NCBI GenBank assembly: GCA_937988885.1
Contig: CALKHR010000100.1
Span: forward strand, 52,983-116,982
Origin: an uncultured Roseiflexaceae bacterium
GTDB taxonomy: Bacteria; Chloroflexota; Chloroflexia; Chloroflexales; Roseiflexaceae
Reading direction: 5' to 3'
Length of the DNA stretch: 64,000 nt
Below the pieces are notes generated by a model. It was not told the DNA's origin, made no database searches, and worked only from the letters and a program-made list of their open reading frames with translations. The translations under genes and the position numbers were made by a program. Of this stretch, positions 35,516 through 44,793 are shown piece by piece (position 1 is the first letter of the stretch; each line of letters begins with the position of its first letter).

Positions 35516-37858
35516 ATGGCTCGCTACGCGATCGATGTGCGCCGTCCGATAAAAGAGATCCGCCCCCTATCCCTCGTGGAGCACCCCACCAATCCCGTTA
35601 CAGGCGACCGCATCGGCTTCACCAATTACTACATGGAACTGAATGGTCAGCCGTTTGTTGGCATCTGTGGCGAATTTCATTATTCGCGCTACCCAGCGAG
35701 CGAGTGGGAGACCGAAATCATCAAAATAAAGCAAGGTGGCGTCAATATCATCTCCAGCTACGTATTCTGGATTCATCACGAGGAGATTCAGGGGCAGTTT
35801 CGTTGGGATGGCGACTACAATCTGCGAGCGTTTGTGGAGCTATGCGCCAAGCATCAGATGGCGGTGATCGTGCGGGTGGGGCCGTTTGTGCACGGCGAGT
35901 GCCGCAACGGCGGCCTGCCCGATTGGTTGTTCGCGCGGCCCTTCGAGGTGCGCTCCAACGATCCCGAATATTTGGCGCTGGTCGAGCGCTTGTACGCCCA
36001 GATCGGCGCGCAACTGCGTGGATTATTCCATCAAGACGGCGGCCCGATCATCGCCGTTCAGCTAGAAAACGAGTTTATGCACGCCTCGGCCCCCTGGGAA
36101 CTGGTGCCCCGCCAGGCGCACGAGTGGATCGGCGGCGGCAGCGGCGGGTTGGAGCATATGCGCAAGTTGAAGGAGATCGCGCTGCGCACTGGCCTCGATG
36201 CACCGTTCTACACCTCGACGGGGTGGGGCGGCGCGCCCGTGCTGGAGGGCGAGATCCTGCCGCTGTACGGCGGCTACGCGTTCTGCCCCTGGAACGTGGA
36301 CGCACAACGCCCCACCCACGCGCCGACCACCGAGTACCTGTTCCAGCACTACCACCAGAACGGCGCGCGGACGATCGGTTTTGACCCGCCCTACCCGCCG
36401 GAATCGTACCCGTTCGCCTGCTGCGAGATGGGTGGCGGCATGCAGGTGTGGTACCAGTACCGCTTTGTTGTGCCGGGCGTGAGCGTCGAAGCGATGGCGC
36501 TGCACAAACTGGCGGGTGGCTGCAACTTCCTGGGCTACTACATGTACCACGGCGGCTCGAATCCGGTGGGCCAGCGCGGCTACCTGAACGAATACGTGAC
36601 GCCGAAGATCTCCTACGACTTCCAGGCGCCGCTGGGTGAGTTCGGGCAGACCCGCGAATCGTACCACCGACTGCGGTTATTGCACCTGTTCCTCGCCACT
36701 TTCGGCGACACGTTCTGCAGAACTGCCACTGTGCTGCCCGCCTCCAACGACGCGATCACTCCCACCGATACGACCACGCTGCGCTTCGCGGCGCGCGTCC
36801 ACCAGCAGCGCGGCTTTCTGTTCATCAACACCTACCAGGATCACGTTGAAATGGCCGATCAGGAGGGGGTCGCCATCGCTGTGCAACTGCCCGATCGGCA
36901 GATCACGGTGCCCCGGCAGGTCGATCTGATGTTTCCCCGCGAGCAGTGCGCGATCTGGCCCTTCAACATGGCGCTGGGCGATGTCGAGTTGATCAGCGCG
37001 ACGGCGCAGCCCATCACGTTCATTGAGCACGAGGGCGAGACGGTCTACTTCTTCTTTACGCCGGGCGACGCCACGTGCGAATACTGTTTCGCCGCCGAGA
37101 CACTGGCCGATGCGCACGTTGATGCGGGTCGCGTGCTGCGCGACGGTGATGCGCTGATCGTGCTGCCCGCTGCCGCGCCGCGTTCGCAGATTCGCCTGAC
37201 GAGCGCGACGGGCCAACGCGTCACGATCTGCACCTTGAGCCATACACAAGCGCTCGGTCTGTGGCAGGCCGAGTTGTGGGGCCGACGCCGCATCGTGCTG
37301 AGCCAGGCCGATGTGCTGCCCCGCGATGGCGAGTTGGAGTTGCTCCAGTTGGGATCGCCGGACCTGAGTTTCAGCGTGTTCCCCGCGCCAACCGAGACGT
37401 TGCACAGCCCCTTCGGGCAGTTGCAGGGTGAGCGCGATGACCTGTTCACCCGCTACCGCGTGCAGGTGCCGCCCCGCACGCCGCAGCTCGAGCTGGTGCG
37501 CCACAGCGATTCCAAGATAAGTGTGCGTCTTCAGGGGCAAAACTGGGAAGGCCTGGACGATATCTTGCTGCACATCGCCTATCAGGGCGATGTCGGCTAC
37601 GCCAGCGTGGAGGGCACGCTGATCAGCGACAACTTCGCGAACGGCGCGCCGTGGGAGCTTGGTCTGGCGCGGCATCGCGATGTGATCGAGGGGAAAGCGA
37701 TCGATATTGTGATCGCACCGTTGCGTCGGGGCCATACCGTGGTGAGCGATTCGGCAATGGCGTTGCAGCAGACATTTGTCGGCGAGATCATCGCGAACAT
37801 CGATTCGATCTCTGCCTATCCTCGCTATCGTGTACGGATACGTGCAGTGGAGGCGTGA
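35516..37858 (+). CDS. GH35 beta-galactosidase
   Basis: 780 residues, cytoplasmic (no signal peptide). GH35 signatures: GEFHYSRYP, GVNIISSYVFWIHHEE, RVGPFVHGECRNGGLPDWL and GGPIIAVQLENEF with the proton donor at Glu186. The likely nucleophile is Glu304 (CCEMGGG). The remaining ~400 residues are beta-rich domains. GH35 enzymes remove terminal beta-galactose with retention. An ATG at 35498 is in frame, but GAGAGGA fits the ATG at 35516. With GH42 and the ABC importer downstream it forms a galactoside-use region, though it has its own promoter. Confidence 0.93.
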   Translation: MARYAIDVRRPIKEIRPLSLVEHPTNPVTGDRIGFTNYYMELNGQPFVGICGEFHYSRYPASEWETEIIKIKQGGVNIISSYVFWIHHEEIQGQFRWDGDYNLRAFVELCAKHQMAVIVRVGPFVHGECRNGGLPDWLFARPFEVRSNDPEYLALVERLYAQIGAQLRGLFHQDGGPIIAVQLENEFMHASAPWELVPRQAHEWIGGGSGGLEHMRKLKEIALRTGLDAPFYTSTGWGGAPVLEGEILPLYGGYAFCPWNVDAQRPTHAPTTEYLFQHYHQNGARTIGFDPPYPPESYPFACCEMGGGMQVWYQYRFVVPGVSVEAMALHKLAGGCNFLGYYMYHGGSNPVGQRGYLNEYVTPKISYDFQAPLGEFGQTRESYHRLRLLHLFLATFGDTFCRTATVLPASNDAITPTDTTTLRFAARVHQQRGFLFINTYQDHVEMADQEGVAIAVQLPDRQITVPRQVDLMFPREQCAIWPFNMALGDVELISATAQPITFIEHEGETVYFFFTPGDATCEYCFAAETLADAHVDAGRVLRDGDALIVLPAAAPRSQIRLTSATGQRVTICTLSHTQALGLWQAELWGRRRIVLSQADVLPRDGELELLQLGSPDLSFSVFPAPTETLHSPFGQLQGERDDLFTRYRVQVPPRTPQLELVRHSDSKISVRLQGQNWEGLDDILLHIAYQGDVGYASVEGTLISDNFANGAPWELGLARHRDVIEGKAIDIVIAPLRRGHTVVSDSAMALQQTFVGEIIANIDSISAYPRYRVRIRAVEA

Positions 37859-37873
37859 GAGTTCGGAAATTGA

Positions 37874-37893
37874 CAAAAAGATCGCGCTTTTTG
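37874..37893. promoter_or_regulatory. Short inverted repeat overlapping paired TTGACA boxes
   Basis: CAAAAAG / CTTTTTG, 6-base centre, 15 bases after the GH35 stop. TTGACAA occurs twice, at 37870 and 37891, 21 bases apart. This could be a weak terminator or an operator for the next gene. Confidence 0.3.
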
Positions 37894-37960
37894 ACAAGAA
37901 TAACGACGGAGTGCGCATTACACTGGAAGGGCACATCCATACGAACACGGAAATAGAGCT

Positions 37961-38362
37961 ATGTCGCTCACAAACCAACAACGTCTGCTGTTGATCGCGA
38001 ATCACCCACAGTTGATCTACTTAATTCAGCGTTATGCTGAGCAAAGTGGGTGTCACGTGACCAGTGTGACAAGCGTGGAGCTTGCAATCGATGAGATCAA
38101 GCAATCATCGCCAGCGCTCGTGATGTTGCATCTCAAAGCGTGGCCACACGACGATTGGCATCTGCTACGGCGCTTAAAAGGCTTGCGGAGCGATACATTT
38201 TTCCCTATTGTGGTTATTTCGGCGATGGCCGATGAAGCCCGTGCTCGGGCGGAGGGCGCCGATCATTGGTTATGGCAACCGGTGATGTACGCCGATTTTC
38301 AGGAGATTCTGGTAACGCGGGGCGTGATTCCTGCATCTATCGGCCATACGCCTGGTCAATAG
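37961..38362 (+). CDS. Degenerate response-regulator receiver domain protein
   Basis: 133 residues, one CheY-like domain: LLLIANHPQLIYLIQRYAEQ, then alternating strands and helices through FFPIVVISAMAD. The phospho-acceptor Asp is missing (LVMLHLKAW in place of the usual Asp-Xaa-Xaa-Met-Pro), the acidic pair at the N-terminus is IANH, and the conserved Lys is Gln (LWQPV). It therefore cannot be phosphorylated normally and would act by binding. The place between GH35 and the sugar ABC genes suggests a link to sugar sensing, but there is no direct evidence. Confidence 0.75.
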   Translation: MSLTNQQRLLLIANHPQLIYLIQRYAEQSGCHVTSVTSVELAIDEIKQSSPALVMLHLKAWPHDDWHLLRRLKGLRSDTFFPIVVISAMADEARARAEGADHWLWQPVMYADFQEILVTRGVIPASIGHTPGQ

Positions 38363-38513
38363 CGTGGTATTAGAAAGAAATAGCAACCTAAGCGGATTAA
38401 ATAATACCGACAAGATGCTGCGGGAGGAGTCATACTATTAACCTACCATGTAAAATGGGTAGAGCAGATAGATCGACAACGGAATAAGGGAGGTGATGTT
38501 CGCAACGTAAAAT

Positions 38514-38527
38514 TCAACATTTGTTGA
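38514..38527. promoter_or_regulatory. 14-bp palindrome upstream of the solute-binding gene
   Basis: TCAACATTTGTTGA, a perfect dyad about 92 bases before the ATG at 38619. Its place and size fit an operator for a dimeric repressor; no regulator gene for it is in the window. Confidence 0.35.
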
Positions 38528-38618
38528 GCTTTTTACACCTTTGCAACTACACCACCGTTTCACCATCGAAGGTACCTAATTCGCCGATAGAATGTCTAGC
38601 GAAGGAGCAAGTACGGAC

Positions 38619-39992
38619 ATGCAAAAGATTCTCAAATGGATCAGCGTTCTGGTGATGATGACGCTTGTGTTGGCCGCATGTGGTGGTGGCACGACCACAA
38701 CCCCAACCGCTGCGCCAGCTGCCGAGCAGCCAACCGCTGCACCAGCCGCCGAGCAGCCAGCCGCTGAGCAGCCGACCGCTGCACCAGCCGCCGAGGAGCC
38801 GACCGCCGCTCCGGCTGAGGAACCAGCAAACCCCGATGAGCCCGCCCCCGACACGCTTGGTAGCGGTACCACCAAGATCACCATTTGGCACCGCTGGGAA
38901 GGCGAATACTACAATGCCATCAAGCAGATATTCGCCGACTACGCCACCGCTAACAACGTGCAGGTAGAACTGCTGTTGGTGCAGGATGTGGCCAACAAGG
39001 CGCAGATCGCCATTCCTTCCGGCCAAGGCCCCGACATCATTGCTTGGGTGAACGACCGCATCGGCGATAGCGCGCTGAGCCAGATCATTCAGCCGCTGGA
39101 CTCCTACGGCGTCGATGCTGCCTATCTGAGCAGCAACTTCACGCCGGTGGCAGCCGCCGCGATGACCTACGATGGGAAGGTGTACGGCGTGCCGGAGTCG
39201 ATGGAGGCCATCACCTTCATTTACAACAAGGCGTTGATCAGCGAGGAAGAACTGCCCAAGACCACCGACGAATTGCTGGAGATGGCCAAGAGCTACAACC
39301 AGCCCCCCGATAAGTACCTATTCGTCTACAACGCGAAGGCCGATATCTACGCCGCTGCGCCGTGGTGGCAGGGTGCTGGTGTCACGCTGGTGACGCCCGA
39401 AGGCACCACCGAGGTGAACAGCGAGAACGGTTTGGCCGCTGCGAATTTGGTCAAGGCGTTCAGCGAGGTTATGCCGAAGGAACTGGGCTACGACGAAGCA
39501 AACACCCTGTTCTTGGATGGCAAGGCCGCGATCATTATGAACGGCCCCTGGGTGATCGCCGACTACTTGGCCAAGGGCATCGATATCGGTTTGACCACCA
39601 TCCCCATTGTCAGCAGCTCGGGCAAGCCCGGCGCGCCGTTTGTGGGCGTGAAGATGCTGATGCTGGCCGCGAACTCGCCGAACGCTCAGGCCGCTGTGGA
39701 TCTGATGAAGTACTACGGCAGCGCCGAGGTGCAGGTGAAGTTGGCCGAGATCAACAAGCAGGTGCCTGCGAACATCGCCGCTCAGGAGCAGGTGAAGTCA
39801 GACCCGATCATCGCCGCCTTCATCGAGCAGACGGCGAACGGCGTCCCGATGCCGAACACCGAGTTCATCGCCGCAATGTGGGACCCCTTTGCGAAGATGA
39901 CCGAGGCGATCTGGACCGGCGCAGCCACGCCCGAGCAGGCTATTCAGGACGGTGCCGCACTCTTCGATGAGCAGGCCGCTGACTTGCGTTAG
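38619..39992 (+). CDS. ABC transporter solute-binding lipoprotein, sugar type
   Basis: 457 residues. Signal peptide with lipobox VLAACGGG, then an Ala/Pro/Glu linker built of repeated AAPAAEQPTAAP-type units (about 28-70). The mature domain is of the family 1 (MalE-like) fold: TKITIWHRWEGEYYNAIKQI, GPDIIAWVNDRIGD, YDGKVYGVPESMEAITFIYN, then FLDGKAAIIMNGPWVIADY and TEFIAAMWDPF. Such proteins deliver oligosaccharides to MalFG-type permeases. The partner permeases start 510 bases downstream; the ATPase subunit is not in the window and is probably a shared MsmK/UgpC type. GGAG sits 11 bases before the ATG; the ATG at 38592 would add nine residues. Confidence 0.92.
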   Translation: MQKILKWISVLVMMTLVLAACGGGTTTTPTAAPAAEQPTAAPAAEQPAAEQPTAAPAAEEPTAAPAEEPANPDEPAPDTLGSGTTKITIWHRWEGEYYNAIKQIFADYATANNVQVELLLVQDVANKAQIAIPSGQGPDIIAWVNDRIGDSALSQIIQPLDSYGVDAAYLSSNFTPVAAAAMTYDGKVYGVPESMEAITFIYNKALISEEELPKTTDELLEMAKSYNQPPDKYLFVYNAKADIYAAAPWWQGAGVTLVTPEGTTEVNSENGLAAANLVKAFSEVMPKELGYDEANTLFLDGKAAIIMNGPWVIADYLAKGIDIGLTTIPIVSSSGKPGAPFVGVKMLMLAANSPNAQAAVDLMKYYGSAEVQVKLAEINKQVPANIAAQEQVKSDPIIAAFIEQTANGVPMPNTEFIAAMWDPFAKMTEAIWTGAATPEQAIQDGAALFDEQAADLR

Positions 39993-40016
39993 CTTGTCCC
40001 CGATGTGAAGGTAGGA

Positions 40017-40053
40017 GTTGCCGGTTCTTCTTGCAGAAAGAAGGACCGGCAAC
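40017..40053 (+). terminator. Strong hairpin between binding-protein and permease genes
   Basis: 16-bp stem GTTGCCGGTTCTTCTT against AAGAAGGACCGGCAAC with one G-T pair and a 5-base loop, 24 bases after the stop. Such hairpins usually keep binding-protein mRNA more abundant than permease mRNA. Confidence 0.7.
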
Positions 40054-40505
40054 CGTGCCTAGAGCGTTCATTTGGTATCCTTACCTTTCAGATCATCAAA
40101 GAATATGCTGTTTTGAGGTTTGTTCTCGCCTTCGGCAGCGTAACAGAGCCCTTTCGATGTGTTTCGCACTATCGACACATCAACGAAGCAACAGCCGCTA
40201 TCGTAGGTGAAACAGACCTTAACACCGAAACAATACACCTAATTGAAGGGTAGTGAGCTTCATTCATTTGATAATGAACCTGTGCAAGCGTATAATCATC
40301 GAGATCCCACTCTACACCTAATGTTGAGCTTGCCTTTGGCACTTGGTCGCACCCCACCTTGTATGATTGATGGCGAACATAGCTCAGATCGGCGCGGCTG
40401 CTCATTGATCACAGGTCTTCGTCGATCGCTGATTCAACCCAAGGTGTGCAATGCATGTACAACGCTGTAGGTAATGCATAGGTGATGTTCACCAGGAGCA
40501 CCTCC
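40054..40505. other. Intergenic region with leader of the permease operon
   Basis: No gene seen. It holds the promoter at 40268-40296 and a leader of about 200 bases before the permease ATG. Confidence 0.5.
40268..40296 (+). promoter_or_regulatory. Near-consensus sigma-70 promoter of the permease/GH42 operon
   Basis: TTGATA, 17-base spacer, TATAAT: 11 of 12 consensus bases, the best match noted in the window. Confidence 0.75.
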
Positions 40506-41477
40506 ATGAGCAATTCGACCGTACCTGTCGCATCTCGCGCCCAACCACGTTCGTTTTTGAGTGGTCGCTCGGCGCGCCAAACCGCCACAACCGTGGCGTA
40601 CATCACGCCAGCACTGATTATGGTGCTGTTGATCAACATCTTCCCGATCATCTACACCTTCTACATCTCGCTGACCAACCGTAACGGCGCGCGACGCTTC
40701 GCGGAAGGAACCTACCAAGTGGTGGGCTTCGATAACTACATCCGCCTGCTCAGCGAGTCCGATTTCTACATGGTGCTCGGCAAGACACTCGCTTATGCGA
40801 TTATCTGCGTGTTCCTGTTCTTCGTGGTCGGGCTGACCTTTGCGCTGATCCTGAACAACCCCGCCATCAAGGGCCGAGCGATTTGGCGCACCCTGCTGAT
40901 CCTGCCTTGGGCCGTTCCCTATTGGATCACTGCGCTGATCTGGAAATTTATGTTCCACGGTCAGTACGGCCCGCTCAATCAGAGCCTGCGTGCGCTGGGT
41001 TTCTCGCCACCCGATTGGTTGCTGAACGGCACCACCGCCTTCGGCGCGATCACCATCGTGAATGTGTGGCTCAGCTTCCCCTTCTTTATGCTGATCCTGT
41101 TGGGTGGCCTGCAATCCATCCCCGCCGACCTGTACGAGGCCGCCGAGATGGACGGCGCGAACGCTTGGCAACGCCTAACATCCGTGACGCTGCCGCTGCT
41201 GCGCCCTGTGTCGATCCCGGCGATCATCCTGAGCTTGATGACCACATTGAAGATGTTTGAGACGGTCTACCTGATGACGGGTGGTGGGCCTGTCACCGAG
41301 ATCGGCAAGCCCGGCGCTACCGAGCTGCTGCTGGTGTGGGCGTACCGCCAGGGCTTCGAGTCGCTCAAACGCTTCGCGCTGGTGGGCGCGTTCTCGATTG
41401 TGTTCTTCTTGATCACGGTGGCGGTGACGCTGGTCTACACTCGCATGACCAATGCAACGAAGGGAGCCTACGAATGA
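40506..41477 (+). CDS. ABC sugar transporter permease (MalF type)
   Basis: 323 residues, six membrane helices. The coupling loop that contacts the ATPase is visible as DLYEAAEMDGANAWQRLTSVTLPLL (EAA motif). A basic N-terminus precedes helix 1 (TVAYITPALIMVLLINIF). AGGAG is 8 bases upstream of the ATG. It overlaps the second permease by 4 bases (ATGA). Confidence 0.95.
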   Translation: MSNSTVPVASRAQPRSFLSGRSARQTATTVAYITPALIMVLLINIFPIIYTFYISLTNRNGARRFAEGTYQVVGFDNYIRLLSESDFYMVLGKTLAYAIICVFLFFVVGLTFALILNNPAIKGRAIWRTLLILPWAVPYWITALIWKFMFHGQYGPLNQSLRALGFSPPDWLLNGTTAFGAITIVNVWLSFPFFMLILLGGLQSIPADLYEAAEMDGANAWQRLTSVTLPLLRPVSIPAIILSLMTTLKMFETVYLMTGGGPVTEIGKPGATELLLVWAYRQGFESLKRFALVGAFSIVFFLITVAVTLVYTRMTNATKGAYE

Positions 41478-42313
41478 GCATGCGCAAACAATCAACGTTT
41501 TCGTTGGTCGTCCAATACATCGTTCTGATCCTGGGCACGTTCTTCGCGGTCTTTCCGATCTATTTCGTGATACAGGCTTCGTTGCGCCCTGGTCAGCAGT
41601 TGTACACCACTGATCTACAACTGTTCCCAACCGATGCCACGCTCGATAATTATCGCTACGTGCTGTTCCAGTTGCCGCTTCTGCTCTGGCTGCGCAACAG
41701 CATCACCATCGCGCTCTCGACCACGCTAGTGACGTTGCTCGTCACGGTTCCGGCTGGCTACGCCCTGTCGCGCTTCAAGTTCCGTGGTCGCGGCCCGATC
41801 CTGACGATCTTGCTGGCTCTGCAAGCCTTCCCTGCACTGCTGGCCCTGCCCGCCTTCTACCTGATCCTGATGCGCTTGAACCTGCTTGGTACGCATCTGG
41901 GTCTGATCCTGATCTACGCGGCTGGCGCGACAGCCTTCAATATCTGGAACCTCAAAGGCTATTTCGACACGATCCCGATCGATTTGGCCGAGGCTGCCGA
42001 GATCGATGGCGCATCGCCGACCCGCGCCTTTTTGATGGTGATGTTGCCGCTCGCGCGCCCGGTGCTGGCGGTGACGGCCCTGTTCGGCTTCCTGTCGGGT
42101 TTCGGTGATTTTATCTTGGCGAACACGGTGTTGTTCAACGAGAACTTGTACACCGCGCCGGTCGGTATCTTCACCCTGCAGAACGGCTACCGCAACCCGT
42201 GGGGCTGGTTTGCCGCGAGTGCGCTGATCATCGCGTTGCCGATCACAATCGTGTTTTTGTACCTGCAGCGTCACTTGGTTTCGGGCTTGGCGGCTGGTAG
42301 CGTGAAGGGCTAA
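41474..42313 (+). CDS. ABC sugar transporter permease (MalG type)
   Basis: 279 residues, six membrane helices, EAA motif DLAEAAEIDGASPTRAFLMVMLP. The true start is the ATG inside the ATGA overlap with the first permease (AGGGAG site). The last residues (RHLVSGLAAGSVKG) are the usual MalG end. It pairs with the gene before it and serves the solute-binding protein at 38619. Confidence 0.95.
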   Translation: MSMRKQSTFSLVVQYIVLILGTFFAVFPIYFVIQASLRPGQQLYTTDLQLFPTDATLDNYRYVLFQLPLLLWLRNSITIALSTTLVTLLVTVPAGYALSRFKFRGRGPILTILLALQAFPALLALPAFYLILMRLNLLGTHLGLILIYAAGATAFNIWNLKGYFDTIPIDLAEAAEIDGASPTRAFLMVMLPLARPVLAVTALFGFLSGFGDFILANTVLFNENLYTAPVGIFTLQNGYRNPWGWFAASALIIALPITIVFLYLQRHLVSGLAAGSVKG

Positions 42314-42355
42314 AGGCGCAGCGACTATTCGTTTTTCAATGCAGAAGAAAGAATC

Positions 42356-44365
42356 ATGAGCAACGTTTTTCCACTTTCGTCGATGGCCTACGGGGGCGAT
42401 TACAACCCGGAACAGTGGCCCGAATCCGTGTGGCACGAGGATGTGCGCCTGATGCAAGAGGCGGGCGTCAACCTGGTGTCGCTGGGCATCTTCTCGTGGG
42501 CCAAGCTCGAACCGCAGCCCGGCCAGTACGATTTCGAATGGCTCGATCGCATCATCGACCTGCTGTACCAACACGGCGTCCACGTCGATCTGGCGACGGC
42601 AACCGCCTCGCCGCCGCCGTGGATGGCCAAGCTCCACCCCGAGTCTCTGCCGATCACCAAGGAGGGCGTGTGGCTGTGGCACGGCAGCCGCCAGCACTAC
42701 TGCCCGAATAGCACGGCCTACCGCACGTCTGCGCAGGCCCTGGTGCGCCGCCTGGCCGAGCGCTATCGCGATCACCCGGCGCTGGCGATGTGGCACGTTG
42801 GCAACGAGTACGCCTGCCACGTCAGCGAGTGTTTCTGCGATGAGTCGGCGCAGGCGTTTCGGGAATGGCTGAAGCAGCGCTACGGCACGCTAGAGAAGCT
42901 CAACGCCGCCTGGGGCACGGCCTTCTGGAGCCAGCAGTATGGCGATTGGGACGAGATCGTGCCGCCCCGCACTACGCCGACCTTCATCAACCCCACGCAG
43001 CAACTCGATTGGCGGCGCTTCTCATCCGATGCGCTGCTTGAGTGCTTTGAGTTGGAACACGCCATCCTCAAGGAAGTGACGCCGCACGTGCCCGTCACCA
43101 CAAACTTTATGCGGGTGTTTAAGCCGCTCGATTACTGGAAGTGGGCCGCACACGAGGATCTGGTGACGCTCGACTGCTACCCCGACTTAACCGACCCCGA
43201 GGCGCACGTGGATGCGGCGCTGAACTTCGATCTGACGCGCTCGCTGGGGCACGGCAAGCCGTGGCTGTTGATGGAGCAGGCCACCAGCCAGGTCAACTGG
43301 CGCCCGCAGAACCCGATCAAGGGGCCGGGGTTGATGCGTTTGTGGAGCCATCAGGCGGTGGCGCGCGGCTCCGACGGCGTGATGTTCTTCCAGTGGCGGG
43401 CTGCCAAGGCGGGAGCCGAGAAGTTCCATAGTGGCATGGTGCCACACGGCGGTACCAATACTCGCACGTGGCGCGAGGTGGTCGAACTGGGCCAGGAGTT
43501 GCGCCGGATGGGCGCGGTGCGCGATACGCGCGTGGTCGCCGATGTGGCGATCATGTTCGATTGGGAGAGTTGGTGGGCGGTCGAGGGCGAGGGGCGCGTC
43601 TCGCAGGATGTGCGCTACATCGACCAGATACGCGCCTGCTACGACCGTTTCTACGAGCGCAACATCACCGTCGATTTCGTGGCGCCGGGCGCGGATCTGA
43701 GCGCGTACCGCTTGGTGGTGCTGCCCTGCCAACACCTGATCAGCAACGAGCACGCTGCCCAGATCGAGCAGTACGTGGCCAATGGCGGCACGCTGTTGAC
43801 GCTGTTCTTCAGCGGGATCGTCGATGAGAACGACCACATTCACTTGGGCGGCTACCCCGCGCCGTTCCGCAAAGTGTTGGGCTTGCGCGTCGAGGAGTTC
43901 TCGCCGATGGCACCGGGCCAAACCAACCTGGTGGTCTGCGATGACGAGAACGATTTCAGCGGCGATCTGTGGTTCGATGTGATCGAGTTGCAGGGCGCGA
44001 GCGCGATCGCGCGCTTCGCGAACGACTTTTATTCGGGCTTGCCCGCCGCTACGCGCCACAGCTTCGGCCAGGGCTTGGCGTTCTACTTGGGCACGCGCCT
44101 GAACGTCGAGGGCATGCGCTGGCTGATCGGGCGAGTCTGCGCCGAGGCGGGTGTGACGCCTGTGCTTGAGGCTCCGGCGGGTGTGGAGGCGTTGCGGCGC
44201 GTCTCGGATGGGCGCACGCTGTTGTATGTGCTGAACCACAACAACACGCCGCAGAAGATCAGCGTGCCGAGCGGGGCCAAGGAGTTGCTCAGCGCGCAGT
44301 CGAGCCAAGGTTCCTTCGAGTTGGCCCCACGGGGCGTGGCGATCTTCCAACTCGACGGGGCGTAA
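42356..44365 (+). CDS. GH42 beta-galactosidase
   Basis: 669 residues. GH42 start motif YGGDYNPEQWPE, proton donor Glu151 in HVGNEY and nucleophile Glu307 in LLMEQAT. Cysteines in YCPNS and CHVSECFCDE match the structural zinc site of the family. After the barrel comes a glutaminase-like domain (about 390-590) and a small beta domain. No signal peptide, so it acts on imported galactosides. Third gene of the permease operon, 42 bases after the second permease. Confidence 0.96.
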   Translation: MSNVFPLSSMAYGGDYNPEQWPESVWHEDVRLMQEAGVNLVSLGIFSWAKLEPQPGQYDFEWLDRIIDLLYQHGVHVDLATATASPPPWMAKLHPESLPITKEGVWLWHGSRQHYCPNSTAYRTSAQALVRRLAERYRDHPALAMWHVGNEYACHVSECFCDESAQAFREWLKQRYGTLEKLNAAWGTAFWSQQYGDWDEIVPPRTTPTFINPTQQLDWRRFSSDALLECFELEHAILKEVTPHVPVTTNFMRVFKPLDYWKWAAHEDLVTLDCYPDLTDPEAHVDAALNFDLTRSLGHGKPWLLMEQATSQVNWRPQNPIKGPGLMRLWSHQAVARGSDGVMFFQWRAAKAGAEKFHSGMVPHGGTNTRTWREVVELGQELRRMGAVRDTRVVADVAIMFDWESWWAVEGEGRVSQDVRYIDQIRACYDRFYERNITVDFVAPGADLSAYRLVVLPCQHLISNEHAAQIEQYVANGGTLLTLFFSGIVDENDHIHLGGYPAPFRKVLGLRVEEFSPMAPGQTNLVVCDDENDFSGDLWFDVIELQGASAIARFANDFYSGLPAATRHSFGQGLAFYLGTRLNVEGMRWLIGRVCAEAGVTPVLEAPAGVEALRRVSDGRTLLYVLNHNNTPQKISVPSGAKELLSAQSSQGSFELAPRGVAIFQLDGA

Positions 44366-44388
44366 CAACGTTTCTCCACAAGTCGATC

Positions 44389-44428
44389 ATCGCTGTAGGC
44401 AGTGCGGTATGCGGCCTACAGCGATTTT
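44389..44428 (+). terminator. Intrinsic terminator after GH42
   Basis: Perfect 12-bp stem ATCGCTGTAGGC / GCCTACAGCGAT with a 13-base loop, then TTTT. The rest of the gap to 44709 holds no gene. Confidence 0.85.
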
Positions 44429-44709
44429 GTGTGGAGGCAGCGCCCCGCCCTACAGAACGCCATCCCGATGTGTGCAGACCATACTAGCCGTAGTGCATCA
44501 ACATCACACGAAAGAGCTCTCCCCATCAACTAACTGTTGTATGATCAAAGTGTCATCACCAAAACGCCGTTCATCTTCTCCAAGTTTGCGCATTAGGAAC
44601 GCCAACACGTCAAATCGATTCAAGCCATGCAACGCATAACAACGGGGAGAATAACAATCCTATTATAAGTAGCACGATAGATTGGAATCTATTATTTATC
44701 TTTGTCCTA

Positions 44710-44736
44710 TTGACAGACTTCTAACCGTGTTAAAAT
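44710..44736 (+). promoter_or_regulatory. Predicted promoter of the TPR/HEAT gene
   Basis: TTGACA, 15-base spacer containing the TGT extension, TAAAAT. A short spacer is tolerated with an extended -10. Confidence 0.55.
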
Positions 44737-44793
44737 AAAAATCGCAGCGAAGGATTTATCTTAGTGGACCTGCTAACCCAACAGGAGTGGTGT

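Noticed and set aside
44409..44639. A 76-residue frame after GH42
   Set aside because: It begins inside the terminator hairpin and has no homologous look.
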